Assembly (NCBI GenBank): GCA_016234495.1
Contig: JACRBI010000003.1
Location: 1-59,292, forward strand
Source: Chloroflexota bacterium
Lineage (GTDB): Bacteria > Chloroflexota > Anaerolineae > Anaerolineales > Villigracilaceae
DNA: 59,292 nucleotides
Direction: 5' to 3'
This document shows, in pieces, positions 1-5,979 of the stretch (the stretch's first letter is position 1; every line of letters starts with the position of its first letter). The position numbers and the translations under genes were made by a program. The notes below the pieces were generated by a model. It was not told where the DNA came from. It did no database searches and saw only the letters and a list, made by a program, of their open reading frames with translations.

Positions 1-237
1 CTCCATACTCTTGCTTCACCCTGCTTGCGCTATAATGCATTTCAGATCCTCCTCAGTATTTTTTGCTTGTTCTTCACTTGCAATTCTACCGAGAAGGATC
101 TTATTTTTTACCTCTTGTCAAGCGACTTTGGAAAAACCATGCCACAATTATCCTAAAGTTATATTAACCTGGTCTGTTGCGGCACATTCACACCAATGGC
201 ACCATGATTGGCATCAACCTAATTCTGTTTCGAAGGA

Positions 238-243
238 TATAAT
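238..243 (+). promoter_or_regulatory. Probable -10 element of the first gene
   Basis: A consensus TATAAT lies 29 bases before the ATG at 273 and would give a leader of about 23 bases carrying the AGAGG ribosome binding site at 264-268. No good -35 element is visible at the right distance, so this rests on the -10 alone. I see no gene in bases 1-237. Confidence 0.4.
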
Positions 244-272
244 GGCTCAGAATTTAAAACCAAGAGGTTGCC

Positions 273-1013
273 ATGGAAAACCCCATCCCGTCGATAAAAC
301 TAGCCCCTGGAAAAACTTTGTTTGTCTTATTTGCGATCACCGTCCTGCTGGTCGGTTTAAGTATCTGGGGACAGTACTTGAAATATTTTCCCCAATCATT
401 TGACATGCATGGAGCCTGGCAGGAATTTGGCATAGACCTGCTGATGCGCTCCTTCTTCACCGATTCAGAATCAAATGTGCCGACCTACTTTAACACCATC
501 ATCCTTTTCATCCCGTCAATGTTGCTAGGAATCATAGGCGCATGGAAGGTTTCAATTAAGGATAAATTTAAATTCCACTGGGTCGGCCTGTCGCTTATTT
601 TTCTCTATTTATCTGTAGACGAAGCCGCTGTCCTGCATGAAAAATTGATCGAGCCAATGCGCTCTGTGTTTAACTTTGAAAGTTACTATGGCATTTTCTA
701 TTTCACATGGGTCATTCCTGGCATCGCCGCGGTTTTGCTTTTCATGTTCGCCTACCTGAGATTTTTCCTGCATCTTGAAAATAAATACAAATTGCTTTTT
801 TTTATCTCGCTCGGGATATACGTCAGCGGCATCATTGGCGGAGAAATGCTCAGCGGTCACTTCGCGGGAACCATCGGATTTAAAAATTTCACCTACGCCA
901 TGTACACCAGCCTCGAAGAATCTCTTGAGTGGAGCGGATGCTCGCTCATCATTTACTCCCTGCTCGCGTACATTCAACAATATTTACCAGAAGGGATCAC
1001 ACTCAAAGCATGA
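273..1013 (+). CDS. Multi-pass membrane protein of unknown function
   Basis: This 246-residue protein has about six hydrophobic segments (near residues 13-35, 72-92, 103-120, 141-165, 174-194 and 215-235). Acidic and histidine residues sit in or next to membrane segments: DE at 116-117, HE at 122-123, a GGE near 190 and an SLEES patch near 218. Such buried charges suggest a metal, haem or proton-handling membrane enzyme, but I do not recognise the family. An AGAGG ribosome binding site precedes the ATG. The stop overlaps the start of the cytochrome b5-like gene (ATGA at 1010-1013), so the two are translationally coupled and probably work together. Confidence 0.75.
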   Translation: MENPIPSIKLAPGKTLFVLFAITVLLVGLSIWGQYLKYFPQSFDMHGAWQEFGIDLLMRSFFTDSESNVPTYFNTIILFIPSMLLGIIGAWKVSIKDKFKFHWVGLSLIFLYLSVDEAAVLHEKLIEPMRSVFNFESYYGIFYFTWVIPGIAAVLLFMFAYLRFFLHLENKYKLLFFISLGIYVSGIIGGEMLSGHFAGTIGFKNFTYAMYTSLEESLEWSGCSLIIYSLLAYIQQYLPEGITLKA

Positions 1014-1261
1014 CCACACCGGAGAGAATCGTCTCGTTGTTGGAATTGAAGCGCAACACCGGCGAACGCGGGACTCGTAAATTCATCGCCTACAAAGGCG
1101 TCGTATATGATGTAACTGATTGCCTTAAATGGCGGCTGGACATGCACGAATTCCTGCACTTCCCCGGTCAGGATTTGACCAGCGAACTTCCCGACGCCCC
1201 GCATCACGAGGAAGTTTTCAAGCACGATTGTGTTCAGATCGTTGGAAAGTTGGAAGGTTGA
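1010..1261 (+). CDS. Cytochrome b5-like heme/steroid-binding domain protein
   Basis: This 83-residue protein is a single cytochrome b5-like domain. The pattern YKGVVYDVTD, then W, MHE, H, GQDLT, DAPHHEEVF and a closing VGKL is typical of short bacterial 'predicted heme/steroid binding' proteins. Candidate haem ligands are the histidines near residues 46-49 and 64-65. The start at 1010 overlaps the stop of the membrane protein upstream, so it may be the redox or ligand-binding partner of that protein. Its last codons and its TGA stop lie inside a GTTGGAA-type heptad repeat (1241-1265), so the natural C-terminus may have been altered by the repeat. Confidence 0.75.
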   Translation: MTTPERIVSLLELKRNTGERGTRKFIAYKGVVYDVTDCLKWRLDMHEFLHFPGQDLTSELPDAPHHEEVFKHDCVQIVGKLEG

Positions 1262-1265
1262 CAGG
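1241..1265 (+). repeat. Heptad repeat array at the 3' end of the b5-like gene
   Basis: Units GTTGGAA, GTTGGAA and GGTTGAC follow at a step of 7-8 bases and supply the last residues and the stop codon of the upstream gene. The same GTTGAAG-type unit occurs inside alaS (12221-12257) and in front of alaS (14677-14703). Confidence 0.6.
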
Positions 1266-1287
1266 TTTCAAAGGAAATAAAATACCC

Positions 1288-3012
1288 ATGACTCCACTCA
1301 AATGGTGGCAGACTGCCGTTTTCTATCAGATCTATCCGCGCTCTTTTGCCGATGGCAACGGCGATGGCATCGGCGATTTCAAAGGTATCATCCAAAAGCT
1401 TGATTACCTCGCCAGTCTTGGCATTGACGCGCTTTGGCTTTCGCCGCATTTTCCCTCCCCCAACTGGGATTGCGGCTACGATATTTCGGATTACTGCAAT
1501 GTTGCGCCGGAATATGGCACGCTGGATGATTTCAAATTATTTTTGGATGAATCACACAAACGAAATATCCGCGTCATACTGGACCTGGTACTGAATCACA
1601 CATCCGATGAGCATTCGTGGTTCGTTGAGTCAAAATCCAGCCGCGACAATCCCAAAGCGGATTGGTTCGTGTGGCGCGACACCCCACCCAACAATTGGCA
1701 ATCCTGCTTTGACGGCGACGCCTGGACCTACTCGCCTGAGCGGGATCAATATTATTATCACTACTTCATGAAGCAGCAGCCAGATTTAAACTGGCATAAT
1801 CCCGCAGTAAAAAAAGCCACGTGGAATGCCGCGCGCTTCTGGCTCGACCTCGGCGTAGACGGCTTCCGGTTGGACGCAATTGGCACGATCTATGAAGACC
1901 CCAGTCTAACGCCCCACAACGTCCCGATGAATTTGGCCGAACTGCGCCGATTTTCTGATCTCGCGAAAACGCCGAAAGAACTCAAGCTCAAAGATGAGTA
2001 CTGGCACGATATGTTCAAAAATCAATGGGGGCAGACCGGCCTGCATGAACTGATGAAAGAATTACGCGCCATTCTCGATGAATATGACGGTGACCGCATG
2101 TTGGTCGGCGAGGACGATAACATTGATTACATGGGCAGCGGAAGGGACGAACTTCACCTTGTCTTCAATTTTCCATTGATGAAAACCAACAAGCTCACAC
2201 CTGATCATATTCGCAAGAATCAAGCAGAAAGGTTAGCGGGGCTGAACAGCCTCCCTGCTGAAAAAGGCTGGCCGTGCAATACTTTAGGAAACCACGATTC
2301 TTCACGAGTCCGCACTCGCTTTGGAGACAAACTTCACGATGCCGAGTTGGCGCGCCTGCACGCCGCGCTCGTTTTGACATTGAAAGGCACACCCTTCCTG
2401 TACAACGGCGAGGAGATCGGCATGGCCGATTATATGTTGACAGATATTTCACAGGTAAGAGACACAATGGGAAGCTGGTATTACCACGCAATTGTGACAG
2501 ACATGGGCGTCCACCCTGAAGAGGCAATGGCGCGCACTGCCGAAATGACCCGCGACAAGAACCGCACGCCCATGCAATGGTCAAATAACCCGAATGCCGG
2601 CTTCTCGCCCGCCCACGTGACCACATGGCTGCCAGTCAACCCGAATTACAAAGACGGAATGAACATCCATGACCAGGAACAGAATCCAAGTTCATTGCTG
2701 AATTATTACAAGCACCTCCTGCGGGTGCGGAAATCATCCTCAGCCCTTATGGAAGGCGACTTTGTTCCCTTGCATGACTCAGCGGAGGATTATTTTGCAT
2801 TCATCCGCCAGTCTGAAAAACAATCGGTTCTGGTTGTCTTGAATTTCTCGCAAAGCCAGCTTGAATTGGATTTCTCTCAGGAAGAGGCGGAAAATATTTT
2901 CAAATTGAAAATCCTATTCTCCAGCGCGGAGAGGCAGGGAAGGGAATCTCCACCTAAATTCAGGGTCAGTCCATTCGAAGTATTCATTGCTGAAATCGGA
3001 AGTTTCAATTAG
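1288..3012 (+). CDS. GH13 alpha-glucosidase / oligo-1,6-glucosidase family
   Basis: This 574-residue cytosolic enzyme of the alpha-amylase superfamily has the N-terminal VFYQIYPRSF typical of alpha-glucosidases and trehalose-metabolising GH13 enzymes. It hydrolyses or transfers alpha-linked glucose. The catalytic triad is visible: nucleophile Asp196 in GFRLDAIG, acid/base Glu275 in MLVGED, and Asp337 in GNHDSSR as transition-state stabiliser. LVLNHTSDEH near residue 100 is conserved region I. There is no signal peptide. The open frame extends further upstream, but the ATG at 1288 gives the standard N-terminus and has AAGGAA about 12 bases before it. The exact subfamily and substrate cannot be told by eye. 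Confidence 0.92.
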   Translation: MTPLKWWQTAVFYQIYPRSFADGNGDGIGDFKGIIQKLDYLASLGIDALWLSPHFPSPNWDCGYDISDYCNVAPEYGTLDDFKLFLDESHKRNIRVILDLVLNHTSDEHSWFVESKSSRDNPKADWFVWRDTPPNNWQSCFDGDAWTYSPERDQYYYHYFMKQQPDLNWHNPAVKKATWNAARFWLDLGVDGFRLDAIGTIYEDPSLTPHNVPMNLAELRRFSDLAKTPKELKLKDEYWHDMFKNQWGQTGLHELMKELRAILDEYDGDRMLVGEDDNIDYMGSGRDELHLVFNFPLMKTNKLTPDHIRKNQAERLAGLNSLPAEKGWPCNTLGNHDSSRVRTRFGDKLHDAELARLHAALVLTLKGTPFLYNGEEIGMADYMLTDISQVRDTMGSWYYHAIVTDMGVHPEEAMARTAEMTRDKNRTPMQWSNNPNAGFSPAHVTTWLPVNPNYKDGMNIHDQEQNPSSLLNYYKHLLRVRKSSSALMEGDFVPLHDSAEDYFAFIRQSEKQSVLVVLNFSQSQLELDFSQEEAENIFKLKILFSSAERQGRESPPKFRVSPFEVFIAEIGSFN

Positions 3013-3015
3013 CCA

Positions 3016-3225
3016 ATGGAACAAACAAAAAAGGCGGCGCAGGCACGCAAAAAATTCGTCACGCTTTGCGGACGCATCTTCCGCGACACAGATCCGCAGT
3101 ATTTCCCGCGCGCTCAATATCGCGGGCGGACGATCATCCTTTGCACAGAATCCTGCCTCGGCGCGTTCCTGGCGGACCCCGATCTGTTTTATAAAATGCA
3201 CAGAAATTCTGAAAAGAAAAAATAA
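3016..3225 (+). CDS. Small YHS/TRASH-like domain protein
   Basis: This 69-residue protein ends in Y-x-G-R-T-I-I-L-C-T-E-S-C-L-G-A-F-L-A-D-P, which matches the YHS pattern (YxGKxYYFCSxxCKxxFxxDP) of small metal-binding domains. The two cysteines of the C-x3-C and an earlier Cys near residue 18 are candidate metal ligands. It begins 3 bases after the alpha-glucosidase stop with no clear ribosome binding site, so it is probably translated by coupling. fdhD follows 22 bases later. A role in metal handling for the formate dehydrogenase is possible but is only inferred from position. Confidence 0.65.
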   Translation: MEQTKKAAQARKKFVTLCGRIFRDTDPQYFPRAQYRGRTIILCTESCLGAFLADPDLFYKMHRNSEKKK

Positions 3226-3247
3226 AAAGTTTTAAAGGTAGAAAATT

Positions 3248-4021
3248 ATGATTGCGCCGCAGAAATCAATAAATTACCAGCAATACGAATTTCAAAAATG
3301 GAAATCCTTCGAAGCTGAAACCATCGTTGAAACGCCTGTGTCATTAACCGTCAACGGCGAAGTGTGGATCACCTTCATGTGTACACCCATCAGTCTGGAA
3401 GCACTGGCAGTGGGTTTCCTCTACAACGAAGGCCTCATCGAAAATATGGACGAGGTCAGCGATGTCCGTGTTTGCGAGCACGGCGATAATATCGATGTGT
3501 GGCTTAACCGCACAGTGGAACAGCCCACTTCATGGCGGCGTACCTCAGGCTGCACCGGCGGCGTGACCGCTGTTGACCTGCTCGCGAAGCCGAATGTCAA
3601 TTTCGGAGAGAACAGGTTCAAGATCCAGCCTGATGCGATCTGCGGGCTGGTGGAATTGCTTTTTGAGTCGCAGTCGCTTTATAAAGAGACAGGCGGAGTC
3701 CACACATCGGCATTAAGCGATGGCGAAAAAATAGTCATCTCTGCAGAAGATATTGGCAGGCACAACACTCTCGATAAAATTGCGGGGCTGTGCTTGATGC
3801 AGGATATCAAACCTGAAGTCCGCATCCTCATCACTACCGGCCGCATCAGTTCGGAGATGCTGCAAAAAGCGGCGCGCATGAATGCGCCGATTTTGATCTC
3901 GCGCACCTCCCCATCATCGCTGTCAATTGAGATGGCAGAGAGATATGGAATCACGTTGATCGGGTACGCAAGAAAGCACAGGTTCAATGTTTATTCAAAC
4001 TCGCACAGGGTTGAATCGTAA
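3248..4021 (+). CDS. fdhD: Formate dehydrogenase accessory sulfurtransferase FdhD
   Basis: This 257-residue FdhD family protein passes sulfur from a cysteine desulfurase to the molybdenum/tungsten cofactor, which formate dehydrogenases need for activity. The cysteine loop is R-R-T-S-G-C-T-G-G at residues 97-105 with Cys102; E. coli FdhD has a C-x-x-C here, so this form keeps one cysteine, as many homologues do. The EDIGRHN motif near 172 and the Rossmann-like C-terminal half (ILITTGRISSEML) are typical. It is followed by a terminator, so it is transcribed separately from the structural genes that start 170 bases downstream. Its client is presumably the selenocysteine FdhA. Confidence 0.95.
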   Translation: MIAPQKSINYQQYEFQKWKSFEAETIVETPVSLTVNGEVWITFMCTPISLEALAVGFLYNEGLIENMDEVSDVRVCEHGDNIDVWLNRTVEQPTSWRRTSGCTGGVTAVDLLAKPNVNFGENRFKIQPDAICGLVELLFESQSLYKETGGVHTSALSDGEKIVISAEDIGRHNTLDKIAGLCLMQDIKPEVRILITTGRISSEMLQKAARMNAPILISRTSPSSLSIEMAERYGITLIGYARKHRFNVYSNSHRVES

Positions 4022-4026
4022 TTTTC

Positions 4027-4054
4027 AAAAGCCGTTTTTTAGGAAACGGCTTTT
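4027..4054 (+). terminator. Intrinsic terminator after fdhD
   Basis: An 11-bp stem (AAAAGCCGTTT, 4027-4037, pairing with 4044-4054) has a 6-base loop and runs into a T tract. It separates fdhD from nuoEF-fdhA. Confidence 0.85.
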
Positions 4055-4070
4055 TTCTGTTACACTTGAT

Positions 4071-4086
4071 TGTGAAATATATCACT
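4071..4086 (+). promoter_or_regulatory. Crp/Fnr-type operator upstream of nuoEF-fdhA
   Basis: TGTGA-N6-TCACT at 4071-4086 is a near-perfect match to the Crp/Fnr family half-site arrangement (TGTGA-N6-TCACA). It lies 106 bases before the nuoEF start and behind the fdhD terminator, where a promoter is needed. Formate dehydrogenase operons are often controlled by Crp/Fnr family regulators, so control by redox state or cAMP is plausible. No regulator gene is in the window. Confidence 0.45.
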
Positions 4087-4191
4087 AGAAACAGGGACGA
4101 ACATCCCCTCGATGTATGAAGAAAGCAACTTACGAAGTAATGTCACACAAGCGATAATCAGCCTGAGTAAATGGATATTCGATGAGGCAGC

Positions 4192-5934
4192 ATGACAAAT
4201 AAAAAAATCGTTTACAAACCGGTTGACCCTGAAATTGCCGAACTTGTTCACCATCATGGCGGCACACAGGAATCCGCGCTCGAAGTGCTCAAAGACCTTG
4301 GCGCGAAAAATAAATTAAATCCCGTCACCATCACAGAGGCGGCGCGCGCGCTGCGCATCCCCGCTCACGAAGCGTATGGCATGGCAACTTTTTATTCCAT
4401 GCTTTCGCTCGAAGAACGTAAAAAAGTTTTGCGCGTCTGCGATGGCCCGGTGTGCTGGCTCAAAAGATCGAAGATGGACAGCGGACGACAGACCATGATT
4501 GATGAATGGTCGTCCATGGTCAACGGTCAATGGTCGATTGAGCGCACATCCTGTTTGGGGTTGTGCGATCGCGCTCCAGCAGTTTTAGCGGAAGACGAAC
4601 AAGCGGGGCCAGTTAATCCCAAAGACGCCACAAAAGTTTGCGAGGGTTGGCGTGGCGTGCCAACAGATTATTCACAGCCGCGCAAAGGTGAAGTGCGCGT
4701 GATGACTGCCTTGATCGGAAAAGTGAATCCAGATGAAATCGACTCTGCGCTGGCGCATGGTGTTTATGCTGGATTAAAAAAAGCGCTTCAAGCCGACCCG
4801 GCAACTGTTCTGGCGGAAGTGGAATCCTCTGCCCTGCAAGGACGCGGCGGAGCAGGCTTCCCCGTTGGCCGTAAGTGGCGTTTCGTTGCCAGTGAAAAGA
4901 AAACGCCGCGCTACATCATCTGCAACGCGGACGAGTCTGAACCGCTCATTTTCAAAGACCGCGTGTTGATGGACACGAATCCGCATCAGCTGCTGGAAGG
5001 CATGACGATAGCAGGATTCGCCTGCGGCTCGTCTGAAGCGTGGATCTACATCCGCGGGGAATATGAACATCAAGCCCGTCGTTTGGAACGGGCGATCCAA
5101 CAGGCTGAGTCTAAAAACCTGCTTGGCGAAAATATTTTAGGCAGCGGCTTCTCCTTCAAAATCCATGTGCATCGCGGCGCGGGAGCATACATCTGCGGCG
5201 AAGAGACCGCGCTGATCGAGTCACTGGAAGGCAAGCGCGGCGAGCCGAGACTCCGCCCGCCCTACCCACCCACTTATGGCTTCCGCGGGCAACCGACAGC
5301 GGTCAATAACGTTGAATCGTTTTGCGCGGTGCCGCACATTTTGAAGAACGGCGCAGAGTGGTGGAATAATGTAGGGGCGACTCATGAGTCGCACCTGCCT
5401 GCAACACCGGGCACAAAAATGTATATGGTGCTTGGGCATGTGAAAAATCCCGGCTTGTTTGAAGCACCGTTTGGACTCACGCTGCGCCAGATCATTAACG
5501 ATTTCGGCGGCGGGATGCTGGACGGCTCGACTTTCAAGTTCGCCCTGTGCGGCGGCGCGGCCGGGACAATTGTAGATGAAAGCCTGCTCGATACGTCGAT
5601 TGACTTCGCCTCATCGCAAAAAGGGATTTCACTCGGCGCGGGATCCTTCATGATCTGCGACCAGTCCGTTTCGCCTGTTTCATTCCTGCGCGAGTTGCTG
5701 CATTTTTTCGCAGCAGAATCCTGCGGCAAATGTACGCCCTGTCGGGTCGGCACCTGGCGCTCGCTGGAGATTTTGAATCGCATGGCAGGCGGACAAGGCC
5801 AGCAAGGCGATATGGAAGAGTTACAGACTCTCGCCGCGCTGATGCAAGACTCATCCTTCTGCGGGCTGGGGCAGAGTGTGCCGATCCCGATGAAATCCGC
5901 AATAGAGCATTTTGGGGCTGAGTTTGTAAAATAG
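4192..5934 (+). CDS. NuoE-NuoF fusion, diaphorase subunit of NAD-dependent formate dehydrogenase
   Basis: This 580-residue protein fuses two complex-I-type modules. Residues 1-160 are NuoE-like with the [2Fe-2S] ligands Cys83, Cys88, Cys121 and Cys125. Residues 165-580 are NuoF-like, with the NADH-binding loop GRGGAGFPVG (217-226), the FMN loop CNADESEP (244-251), GAYICGEETAL (331-341) and the [4Fe-4S] ligands Cys511, Cys514, Cys517 and Cys557. With FdhA it should pass electrons from formate to NAD+ in the cytosol. A GAGG site precedes the ATG. Two dispersed repeats lie inside the frame: a GGTCAAT-type heptad array (residues about 95-117) between the NuoE cysteine pairs, and a palindrome coding GATHESHLPA (395-404) that lengthens a NuoF loop. 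Confidence 0.93.
   Translation: MTNKKIVYKPVDPEIAELVHHHGGTQESALEVLKDLGAKNKLNPVTITEAARALRIPAHEAYGMATFYSMLSLEERKKVLRVCDGPVCWLKRSKMDSGRQTMIDEWSSMVNGQWSIERTSCLGLCDRAPAVLAEDEQAGPVNPKDATKVCEGWRGVPTDYSQPRKGEVRVMTALIGKVNPDEIDSALAHGVYAGLKKALQADPATVLAEVESSALQGRGGAGFPVGRKWRFVASEKKTPRYIICNADESEPLIFKDRVLMDTNPHQLLEGMTIAGFACGSSEAWIYIRGEYEHQARRLERAIQQAESKNLLGENILGSGFSFKIHVHRGAGAYICGEETALIESLEGKRGEPRLRPPYPPTYGFRGQPTAVNNVESFCAVPHILKNGAEWWNNVGATHESHLPATPGTKMYMVLGHVKNPGLFEAPFGLTLRQIINDFGGGMLDGSTFKFALCGGAAGTIVDESLLDTSIDFASSQKGISLGAGSFMICDQSVSPVSFLRELLHFFAAESCGKCTPCRVGTWRSLEILNRMAGGQGQQGDMEELQTLAALMQDSSFCGLGQSVPIPMKSAIEHFGAEFVK
4474..4540 (+). repeat. GGTC heptad array inside the NuoE domain
   Basis: Units of the type ATGGTCA, ACGGTCA and ATGGTCG at a 7-base step, plus the inverted pair GACGACAGACCAT / ATGGTCGTC, lie between the two [2Fe-2S] cysteine pairs and are translated in frame. 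The linker keeps roughly the normal NuoE length, so the repeat replaced or overwrote a tolerant loop rather than simply adding to it. Confidence 0.6.
5371..5398 (+). repeat. Palindromic repeat inside the NuoF domain
   Basis: A perfect 16-bp palindrome, GCGACTCATGAGTCGC (5377-5392), is flanked by GTAGGG and ACCTGC. It codes the extra residues GATHESHLP in a loop just before the conserved PGTKMY. Its ends resemble those of the intergenic inverted repeat at 28484-28544 (GTAGAGGCG / CGCACCCCTAC). Confidence 0.65.
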
Positions 5935-5972
5935 TCAAATGGTCAAGTAGTCCATAGTCGAGTAGTCGAAGG
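5932..5972 (+). repeat. Heptad array between nuoEF and fdhA
   Basis: AGTC/GGTC units (TAGTCAA, ATGGTCA, GTAGTCC, ATAGTCG, GTAGTCG) repeat every 7-8 bases. The first unit contains the TAG stop of nuoEF, and the array ends just before the fdhA ribosome binding site. Confidence 0.65.
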
Positions 5973-5979
5973 CGAAACC

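Noticed and set aside
1-272. Gene at the left edge (130-codon frame from 11)
   Set aside because: No ribosome binding site, composition unlike a real protein, and it overlaps the well-supported membrane protein gene and its promoter.
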